Positions 1-5,452 of a stretch of 14,444 nt of DNA are shown one piece after another. The notes under the pieces were generated by a model. That model made no database searches. It saw only the letters and a program-made list of their open reading frames with translations, and was not told the DNA's origin. The position numbers and the translations under genes were made by a program. This stretch comes from Pseudomonadota bacterium (GTDB lineage Bacteria; Desulfobacterota; Desulfobacteria; Desulfobacterales; Desulfobacteraceae), in contig JAHIVS010000532.1 in the NCBI GenBank assembly GCA_018816605.1, positions 1 to 14,444 of the forward strand, in the 5' to 3' direction. Each line of letters begins with the position of its first letter. Positions within the stretch are counted from its first letter, which is position 1.

Positions 1-359
1 ACTTCGGCAACGGCTCTACCATGATCAGAGTGGGCAGCGGCACCGCCTGCAATCATTCGGGTAAAGTTACGGGCAGCAATGGTATTGGGTGTGGCACCGC
101 AAAGCCCTTTTCGGGTGTCTTCGCCTTCAATACCGGATTTGGGGAGCGGCAGCCTGCAGGGTCCCATGGCACAGTTTTTACAGCAGGTGCCCTGGATACC
201 GATGTTACACTGCTTCATGTTAACAGCTCTGTCAAAAATAGTTTCCACACCAAGTTCGTGGGAACGGATGATCATTTTTTGGGTTGCAATATCAACGGAC
301 GCTTCTTTCGGATCCGCCAGTTTTATCTCCTTGACCGCTATCTCTTTCTTTTCTGCCAT
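1..359 (-). CDS. cooS: Ni-containing CO dehydrogenase catalytic subunit, N-terminal part (runs off window)
   Basis: Reads leftward and leaves the window; 119 codons are present. Bacterial CODH reversibly interconverts CO and CO2, and in the CODH/ACS complex it supplies CO for acetyl-CoA synthesis or oxidises it in the reverse direction. The visible part has the expected Fe-S ligands: C51 and C59 (the D cluster shared between subunits), then C60, C63, C68 and C87 (B cluster). The spacing CNIGIQGTCCKNCAMGPCR is characteristic of the family. It is followed by LCGATPNTIAARN and the His-rich AAAHSDHGR segment, as in CooS/AcsA proteins. The start ATG at 357-359 follows an AGGAGG (368-373 complement) by 8 nt. 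cdhD lies 71 bp upstream on the same strand, so the two are probably co-transcribed. The active-site C-cluster ligands lie outside the window, so catalytic completeness cannot be judged. Confidence 0.93.
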   Translation of the reverse strand, partial: MAEKKEIAVKEIKLADPKEASVDIATQKMIIRSHELGVETIFDRAVNMKQCNIGIQGTCCKNCAMGPCRLPLPKSGIEGEDTRKGLCGATPNTIAARNFTRMIAGGAAAHSDHGRAVAE

Positions 360-391
360 TAGAGGTTCCTCCTCTTGATTATTATATAAAG

Positions 392-422
392 AATTGCGGC
401 AACATTTTGGTGTTGCGCAATT
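392..422 (-). promoter_or_regulatory. Stem-loop between cdhD and cooS, no U-tract
   Basis: The arms 392-404 and 411-422 pair over 12 bp with one bulged G, around a 6-nt loop. In the cooS direction the stem is followed by CTTTATATAA rather than a run of U, so it is not a convincing terminator. It sits just before the cooS ribosome binding site. A role in mRNA processing, stability or setting the cdhD:cooS ratio is inference. Confidence 0.5.
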
Positions 423-430
423 TGTTTTAA

Positions 431-1978
431 TTAGCTGACTCTTCTATGAATCCTTTCCAGGTTTTCAAGGATTCTTTCCAGCATGTTTTTGTTGATCGCT
501 GCAGGAGTCTTTTTAACTTCTCCAGCAGGGGCAGCGGCTTTTACCGTTGATGCCTTCGCTCTTTCAGCAGCGCGTTTTTCTTTCAGGGCCAGTTCATCGG
601 CTTCACGTTTGGATGCTTCGTCCTTTTCAGCCTGTTTTGCAGCCTCTATTTTTGCCTTGGCATCGGCTTCTGCCTTTGCTTTTGCCGCTGCATCGGCTTT
701 TGTTTTGGCAGCTGCATCTGCGGCGGCCTTGGCAGCTGCGTCGGCAGCAGCTTTTTCGGCTGCATCGGCAGCGGCTTTGGCAGCTGCGGCCGGGTCGACG
801 GCAGGGGCAGCAGCCTCAGCTTTGGGAGCAGGTGCTGCTTGGGCCTTGGGGGCTGCCGGGGCTGCCGCCGGGGCTGCGGGGGCTGCCGCTTTGGCAGGTG
901 CGGCGGCTTTGGCAGGAGCGGCTTTCTTTTTTTCTTCCTCAATGGTCAGGTCCGGTGCAGGTGCCATGGCGGCAAAATCGATTTCCACATCATCCAAACG
1001 TTTGGTGATGGGGGCCACATCCATGGCGGAACCGCCGTCGGAAATCAGATCAATAAAGCTTCTGGTCAGTTTAATGGATTCAGGATGGCGCATAATGAGG
1101 ATGCTGGAGCCTGACATCAGGTAGGAAACGGCACCCACGGCCTCCATGAGGATGGCGCGGCGTTCCGGATCACCCAGTTCCGGTGCATCGGCCACGGTCT
1201 GTTTGGCTTCCTTGCATTTCCAGACCTCATTGCCCAGGTTGTTGATCATGGGGTTCTGAAGTTTGTCATCCCCCTGGGTCATGGCTGCCTGGGAAAGGCG
1301 CTCCATAACCGAGTAGGAATACTCTAGCCCATAACCCAATCCGCCTGTGGTGGGGTCAACAATGACCTTGTCAAGGGAAACGCCCAGGTTTTCAAGGAGG
1401 ATGTTCACCTGTTTTGCCAGGTTGACATCAATGGGAGAGGAAGAGATGACCGTATGGCCATAGCCCATGGCTGCAGCGCCGATCCCTTTATAGTTTTTTT
1501 CTTCAACAGGCCCGATAATCAGGTTTTCACCATCACACACCTCACAGATTTTTTTTAGGACTTCGCCATCTTTGCTCGGCACGGCACAGCCCCAGACAAT
1601 CAGGGGAACATTGATGGCGCCAAGGACCTTTTTAACCGTTGCGGCCGCGTCATCGGGGCTGGCATCCTTGTCATTTGGGTCCGTGCTTTTGAGTTGGAGA
1701 ACAATGGCCTGGGCGCCGTATTCAGTCACACATTTCTTTGCCCATGCCGCCGGATCAGATACAACATCCTTAAACGGAGCGATTGCGGCCTCGGGCCAGT
1801 CTTCAGGCGCGATATCCCATATTTCCATGGCAATCACGGGTTTGTTGGGCATTTTTCCTTCAAACTGATAAAAAGGATAGCTTGTCTGGCCGCCGACGGT
1901 AAGGGCATTATCACCTTTTCCAATGGTGATGCCTTTGATACTGCCGGCATAGGTTTCTTTGGTTATTTCAAATCCCAC
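431..1978 (-). CDS. cdhD: Acetyl-CoA decarbonylase/synthase delta subunit (corrinoid Fe-S protein small subunit) with Ala-rich C-terminal extension
   Basis: Residues 1-330 look like CdhD/AcsD, the TIM-barrel-like small subunit of the corrinoid iron-sulfur protein. With the large subunit it holds the cobamide that passes methyl groups between methyl-THF and acetyl-CoA synthase in the cytoplasm. Recognisable segments are AMEIWDIAPEDWPE (50-63), IVLQLKSTDPN (92-102), VIVDPTTGGLGYGLEY (205-220) and the SGSSILIMRHPE region (289-300). The start is GTG (1976-1978), preceded by AGGAGG 5 nt upstream. At 515 residues it is much longer than the roughly 310-330 I expect for the core. Residues 352-395 are an Ala/Pro linker, 396-476 an Ala/Lys/Asp/Glu helix resembling TolA, 477-496 a basic stretch, and 497-515 a possible amphipathic helix (NMLERILENLERIHRR). 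The reading frame is intact throughout, so the tail is encoded rather than a frameshift product. It is first in a leftward operon with cooS. The core call is secure; the role of the tail is unknown. Confidence 0.9.
   Translation of the reverse strand: MGFEITKETYAGSIKGITIGKGDNALTVGGQTSYPFYQFEGKMPNKPVIAMEIWDIAPEDWPEAAIAPFKDVVSDPAAWAKKCVTEYGAQAIVLQLKSTDPNDKDASPDDAAATVKKVLGAINVPLIVWGCAVPSKDGEVLKKICEVCDGENLIIGPVEEKNYKGIGAAAMGYGHTVISSSPIDVNLAKQVNILLENLGVSLDKVIVDPTTGGLGYGLEYSYSVMERLSQAAMTQGDDKLQNPMINNLGNEVWKCKEAKQTVADAPELGDPERRAILMEAVGAVSYLMSGSSILIMRHPESIKLTRSFIDLISDGGSAMDVAPITKRLDDVEIDFAAMAPAPDLTIEEEKKKAAPAKAAAPAKAAAPAAPAAAPAAPKAQAAPAPKAEAAAPAVDPAAAAKAAADAAEKAAADAAAKAAADAAAKTKADAAAKAKAEADAKAKIEAAKQAEKDEASKREADELALKEKRAAERAKASTVKAAAPAGEVKKTPAAINKNMLERILENLERIHRRVS
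551..925 (-). repeat. Low-complexity Ala-codon repeat inside cdhD
   Basis: This segment encodes residues 352-476 of CdhD. It is built of degenerate GCA/GCC/GCT-rich units, with AAADAAEK / AAADAAAK-like 8-residue (24-nt) repeats clearest around 660-790. The composition is far more GC-rich and repetitive than the rest of the gene and gives long open frames in the other reading frames. Such DNA is prone to length change by slippage, always in multiples of 3 if function is kept. Confidence 0.75.
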
Positions 1979-2140
1979 TGTTACCTCCTAAGATTTAAAG
2001 ATAGTTATGAGTTGGGGGGGGTTAAGATTAAATAGACATGATGTTATCACAAGAGAGTAAATAGAAACGGAAACGAATAAATCAAACGTTGATAAAACAG
2101 TTTTGATGCTTGTTTCCATATATTTACCCTATATTATAGG

Positions 2141-2192
2141 TTGACAATTTGATAACAGCATATGATTTATAATTTGTATGGGGGTTTGTCAA
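2141..2192. promoter_or_regulatory. Candidate divergent promoter core with facing TTGACA elements
   Basis: The plus strand has TTGACA at 2141-2146 and TATAAT at 2168-2173. The minus strand has TTGACA at 2192-2187 and TATAAA at 2171-2166. The two -10-like elements overlap, so one short AT core could serve transcripts to fhs (right) and cdhD (left). The plus spacing (21 nt) is long and the minus spacing (15 nt) is short against the usual 17, so the real -10 hexamers may differ slightly (for example TTTATA at 2166-2171 for plus). The repeated TTGACAA arms could instead be an operator. Confidence 0.35.
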
Positions 2193-2195
2193 TAG

Positions 2196-2288
2196 ATGAG
2201 TGCAATTATTGGAACAGTGCTCGAAATGCCCGAACAGCCTTATTATCAATGCTTATTGCGGTATCTGGATGATGTCGCAGCCCATTGA
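2196..2288 (+). CDS. Possible 30-residue small ORF in the fhs leader
   Basis: ATG at 2196 opens 30 codons (MSAIIGTVLEM... ending DDVAAH) and stops with TGA at 2286-2288. It lies in the predicted fhs leader, about 180 nt before fhs. Its base composition is more gene-like than the surrounding AT-rich DNA. The only upstream purine stretch is GGGGG at 2180-2184, 11 nt from the ATG, which is a poor ribosome binding site. Its stop codon touches an inverted repeat (2287-2316). It could be a leader peptide, a decayed gene fragment or chance. I do not recognise the peptide. Confidence 0.2.
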   Translation: MSAIIGTVLEMPEQPYYQCLLRYLDDVAAH

Positions 2289-2316
2289 ATTTGATTTAGT
2301 TTATAAATCCAAATTC
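2287..2316. promoter_or_regulatory. AT-rich inverted repeat upstream of fhs
   Basis: The left arm 2287-2298 (GAATTTGATTTA) and right arm 2304-2316 (TAAATCCAAATTC) pair over 12 positions with one bulged base around a 5-nt centre. No T-run follows directly, so it is not a standard terminator. A regulator operator or a leader hairpin is possible; neither is proven. Confidence 0.4.
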
Positions 2317-2467
2317 TGGTGACGGAAAAAAGTTGATTTTTTATATTTATTTAGATAGGTAGGATATTCAGTTAGTCTGTAAAAGACCAAAAAGGGTAGA
2401 CTTGGTTTCATAATACTTTTTATCACAGGCTCGTTCCTAAGAGCCCAAATCAATAAAGGAGTAAACC

Positions 2468-4243
2468 ATGGCATTAGATCCAACAAAACACGCAGATTGG
2501 GAAATCGCAGAAGACGCAGAAAAAACAATGCTCACCATCTATGAAATAGGTGAAAAATTGGGACTTACCAAAGAAGAGCTTCTTCCCCAAGGTCACTATA
2601 TTGCGAAAATAGATTTTAGAGCGGTCCTTGAGCGGCTGAAGGACAAACCCGATGGAAAATACATTGATGTGACTGCGATTTCGCCCACTCCCCTGGGAGA
2701 AGGTAAATCCACCTCAAGTATGGGACTTGTCCAGGGGCTTGGTAAAATTGGCAAAAACGTATGTGCCGCCATTCGTCAGCCTTCCGGCGGACCCACCATG
2801 AACATTAAAGGCTCTGCAGCCGGCGGCGGGCTTGCCCAGTGTATTCCTTTAACACCGTTTTCCCTTGGGTTTACCGGCGACATCAATGCCATCATGAATG
2901 CCCATAACCTTGCAATGGTTGCCCTGACATCCCGTCTGCAGCATGAAAGAAACTATACCGACGAACAGCTGGAAAGACTGTCCGGCATGAAACGCCTTGA
3001 TATCGATCCCACCAACGTGGAAATGGGATGGATCATGGATTTCTGCTGCCAGTCCCTGCGGAACATCATCATCGGTATTGACGGTGTTAACGGCAAGTCC
3101 GACGGTTTCATGATGAAATCAAAATTCGGCATTGCCGTGTCTTCCGAAGTTATGGCCATCCTGGCCATTGCAACAGATCTCAAAGACATGCGGGAAAGAA
3201 TGGGCAAGATTGTGGTTGCCTATACCAAGAAGGGCAAACCCGTTACCACCGAAGATCTCCAGGTGGCCGGTGCCATGACAGCCTGGATGGTGGATGCCCT
3301 GAATCCCTCTCTCATGCAGACCCTTGAAGGCCAGCCCGTCATCGTCCATGCCGGCCCCTTTGCCAATATCGCCATTGGCCAGAGCTCCATCATTGCCGAT
3401 AAAGTGGGCCTGAAACTTGCCGACTACCATGTGACCGAGTCTGGATTCGGTGCGGATATCGGGTTTGAAAAATTCTGGAACCTCAAATGCCGTTACTCCG
3501 GTTTGAAACCCGATTGCGCAGTTGTGGTTGCCACCATCCGGGCTCTGAAATGTCACGGTGGTGCGCCTGTTCCCGTTCCCGGAAAGGCCATGCCAGTGGA
3601 ATACAGCACTGAGAATGTAGACTGGGTGGCAAAGGGCTGCGGCAATCTCATCCATCACATCCGGAACGTGAGAAAAGCCGGTATCTCTCCTGTTGTTTGT
3701 ATCAACGCCTTTTATACCGATACCGATGCCGAGATTGCAAAGGTGCGTGAGTTGTGTGAAAAAGAAGGCGCAAGGGTTGCCCTTTCCCGTCACTGGGAGC
3801 AGGGGGGTGCCGGTGCCATTGAATTTGCAGAAACCGTTGTTGAAGCCTGCGAGGAAAAATCCGAATTTAAATTCTTGTATGAACTGGATATGCCGGTTAA
3901 AGAGAGAATTGAGCTGGTTGCCAAAGAGGTATACGGTGCTGACGGCGTTGATTACTCTGCGGAAGCCAACAAGGCCCTTGCCAGGATCCAAGCCGATCCG
4001 AAACTTGCGGGCCTGGGGCTTTGCATGGTGAAAACCCATCTGTCTTTGTCCGACAATCCGGCGCTCAAGGGCGTTCCCACCGGTTGGAGACTGACCATCA
4101 GAGAAGTTCTGACTTATGGAGGCGCAGGTTTTATCGTTCCTGTGGCAGGTGCCATCAGCCTGATGCCGGGTACCAGTTCCAACCCGGCCTTCAAGCGGGT
4201 GGATGTGGATGTTGAAACCGGTAAGGTTCAGGGCGTATTCTAA
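2468..4243 (+). CDS. fhs: Formate--tetrahydrofolate ligase (formyl-THF synthetase)
   Basis: Catalyses formate + ATP + THF to 10-formyl-THF, the entry step of the methyl branch of the Wood-Ljungdahl pathway, or its ATP-yielding reverse during oxidation. The ATP-binding loop TPLGEGKST is at residues 74-82. Other family landmarks are [15 protein letters not shown] (107-121), FTGDINAI (135-142), [13 protein letters not shown] (296-308), [15 protein letters not shown] (322-336) and the C-terminal [19 protein letters not shown] segment (545-563). Length is 591 residues against about 555-560 in many bacterial enzymes; part of the excess is a segment near 157-176 (around [16 protein letters not shown]). 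Several canonical residues differ from classic acetogen enzymes (see findings). The start ATG is supported by AGGAG 6 nt upstream. It is first in a fhs-folD operon, divergent from cdhD-cooS. Confidence 0.96.
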   Translation: MALDPTKHADWEIAEDAEKTMLTIYEIGEKLGLTKEELLPQGHYIAKIDFRAVLERLKDKPDGKYIDVTAISPTPLGEGKSTSSMGLVQGLGKIGKNVCAAIRQPSGGPTMNIKGSAAGGGLAQCIPLTPFSLGFTGDINAIMNAHNLAMVALTSRLQHERNYTDEQLERLSGMKRLDIDPTNVEMGWIMDFCCQSLRNIIIGIDGVNGKSDGFMMKSKFGIAVSSEVMAILAIATDLKDMRERMGKIVVAYTKKGKPVTTEDLQVAGAMTAWMVDALNPSLMQTLEGQPVIVHAGPFANIAIGQSSIIADKVGLKLADYHVTESGFGADIGFEKFWNLKCRYSGLKPDCAVVVATIRALKCHGGAPVPVPGKAMPVEYSTENVDWVAKGCGNLIHHIRNVRKAGISPVVCINAFYTDTDAEIAKVRELCEKEGARVALSRHWEQGGAGAIEFAETVVEACEEKSEFKFLYELDMPVKERIELVAKEVYGADGVDYSAEANKALARIQADPKLAGLGLCMVKTHLSLSDNPALKGVPTGWRLTIREVLTYGGAGFIVPVAGAISLMPGTSSNPAFKRVDVDVETGKVQGVF

Positions 4244-4269
4244 CCAAATCCTTCAAAATATATAAAACC

Positions 4270-4305
4270 AAGCGGTATCGGGCGCCATCTTGCCGGATAC
4301 CGCTT
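4270..4305 (+). promoter_or_regulatory. Stem-loop between fhs and folD, no U-tract
   Basis: AAGCGGTATC (4270-4279) is perfectly complementary to GATACCGCTT (4296-4305). Within the loop GGC (4281-4283) can also pair with GCC (4292-4294). The stem is followed by ATTGACAG, not U-rich, and folD starts 26 nt later behind AGGAG (4319-4323). It is therefore more likely a processing or stability element, or weak attenuator, than a full terminator. Confidence 0.55.
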
Positions 4306-4331
4306 ATTGACAGCCATCAGGAGAAAAAAGT

Positions 4332-5222
4332 ATGACTGCAGAAATTATCAGCGGTACTGAAATAAGAAAGGCGATCCTCTCAGAGGTCAAAGCCGAAGTT
4401 GACCAGATGAAACAAAAGTACGGCAAGGTGCCGGGTCTTGTGACCATTCTGGTGGGATCAAGCCCTGCTTCCATCAGCTATGTTACCTTAAAAGTTAAAA
4501 CAGCCATCAGTCTTGGTTTCCACGAAATTCAGGATGACCAGCCCGACGACATTTCAGAGGCAGACCTGCTTGCCTTGATTGACAAGTACAATAACGACCC
4601 GGATATCCATGGTATCCTGGTTCAGCTGCCCCTGCCCAAACACATTGATGACAAAAAGGTCCTCAATGCCATCAACCCCGACAAAGACGTGGATGCCTTT
4701 CATCCGGTCAATGTGGGGCGCCTCATGATCGGCGGCGATGAAGTGAAGTTTCTTCCCTGTACCCCTGCGGGCATCCAGGAGATGATTGTCCGGTCCGGTA
4801 CGGAAACTTCCGGGGCAGAAGTGGTTGTGGTTGGCAGATCCAATATTGTCGGCAAGCCCATTGCCATGATGATGGCCCAGAAGGGAGTGGGTGCCAATGC
4901 CACCGTGACCATCGTCCATACCCGGACCAAGGATCTTGCCGCCCATTGCAAGCGGGCCGATATCCTTATTGTGGCCGCCGGTGTGCCGGACCTGGTGAAA
5001 CCCGAATGGATCAAACCCGGCTCCACGGTTATTGATGTGGGCGTAAACCGGGTGGGCATGAATGAAAAAACCGGAAAAGCCATCCTCAAAGGGGATGTTG
5101 ACTATGAGGCGGCCAAAGAGATTGCCGGCAAGATTACGCCTGTTCCGGGCGGGGTTGGACCCATGACCATTGCCATGCTCATGAAAAACACCCTCAGATC
5201 CGCTCAATTGGCTCTCGGATAA
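4332..5222 (+). CDS. folD: Bifunctional methylene-THF dehydrogenase / methenyl-THF cyclohydrolase
   Basis: Converts 10-formyl-THF via methenyl-THF to methylene-THF with NAD(P)H, following Fhs in the methyl branch. At 296 residues it has a normal length. Visible family motifs are catalytic Y50 and K54 (YVTLK), VQLPLPKHI (97-105), KDVDAFHPVNVGRL with D121, PCTPAGIQEMI (142-152), the dinucleotide-binding GRSNIVGKPIA (168-178), DVGVNR (235-240) and PVPGGVGPMT (270-279). AGGAG lies 8 nt upstream of the ATG. No separate formimidoyl/methenyl-THF cyclohydrolase gene lies between fhs and folD, fitting a bifunctional enzyme. A strong terminator follows about 50 bp after the stop. Confidence 0.97.
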   Translation: MTAEIISGTEIRKAILSEVKAEVDQMKQKYGKVPGLVTILVGSSPASISYVTLKVKTAISLGFHEIQDDQPDDISEADLLALIDKYNNDPDIHGILVQLPLPKHIDDKKVLNAINPDKDVDAFHPVNVGRLMIGGDEVKFLPCTPAGIQEMIVRSGTETSGAEVVVVGRSNIVGKPIAMMMAQKGVGANATVTIVHTRTKDLAAHCKRADILIVAAGVPDLVKPEWIKPGSTVIDVGVNRVGMNEKTGKAILKGDVDYEAAKEIAGKITPVPGGVGPMTIAMLMKNTLRSAQLALG

Positions 5223-5271
5223 GCAAGACACAGTGCTTTTCGGGCAGTTTTGCCTGCCTGGGGAATAGAAT

Positions 5272-5315
5272 AAAACCGTCGGTGTTGCCAAAGGTGACGC
5301 CGCCGGTTTTTTTTT
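5272..5315 (+). terminator. Intrinsic terminator of the fhs-folD operon
   Basis: A long hairpin: left arm AAACCG-T-CGGTGTTGCC (to 5289), loop AAA (5290-5292), right arm GGTGACGCCG-C-CGGTTT. It has one mismatch and a few G-U pairs, and runs into nine T (5307-5315). This is a textbook Rho-independent terminator and separates fhs-folD from the next transcription unit. Confidence 0.92.
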
Positions 5316-5452
5316 GAGGCTCCAAAGAATTCCCGCACCTTTTTTACATCCGTCCCTTTACTTATGGACCCTGAGACAATATTTTATACAATTATTATTT
5401 TATACTGTCATTGAAAATACTTTTATCCTAAAGAGAGCAAGGGAGTCATCAT

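Larger units (their letters stand above)
1979..2467. promoter_or_regulatory. Divergent control region between cdhD and fhs (489 bp)
   Basis: AT-rich non-coding stretch separating the two Wood-Ljungdahl transcription units. It contains the cdhD Shine-Dalgarno AGGAGG (complement of 1984-1989), a run of eight G at 2014-2021 (C8 in the cdhD leader), a small palindrome AAAACAGTTTT (2094-2104), a candidate promoter core (2141-2192), a possible 30-codon ORF (2196-2288), an AT-rich inverted repeat (2287-2316), a small GGCTC/GAGCC hairpin (2428-2445) and the fhs Shine-Dalgarno AGGAG at 2457-2461. I do not recognise a riboswitch. Confidence 0.6.

Noticed and set aside
655..800. CRISPR-like or tandem satellite array in the repeated GCA/GGC region
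   Set aside because: The units are degenerate, in frame and have no spacers; they encode the Ala/Lys helix of CdhD.
483..1124. Long plus-strand open frame of 213 codons antisense to cdhD
   Set aside because: It mirrors the Ala-codon repeat of cdhD (GCN read in reverse gives few stops). The product is a biased Ala/Ser/Phe string without a recognisable domain, and cdhD itself has clear homology-type motifs and a ribosome binding site.
1979..2467. THF, cobalamin or other riboswitch upstream of fhs/cdhD
   Set aside because: No conserved riboswitch core (for example a B12 box) could be recognised; only simple inverted repeats are present. A covariance-model search would settle it.
2301..2528. 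75-codon minus-strand ORF overlapping the fhs start
   Set aside because: It crosses the fhs ribosome binding site and first 20 codons, and has no ribosome binding site or recognisable product.
3119..4039. 306-codon minus-strand open frame inside fhs
   Set aside because: It is antisense to conserved FTHFS motifs, has no known-domain features, and its openness follows from codon bias of fhs.
4554..5291. 245-codon minus-strand open frame across folD and its terminator
   Set aside because: Its 5' end lies in the terminator hairpin of folD and the product is rich in His/Gly/Asn without domain character, a shadow of folD.
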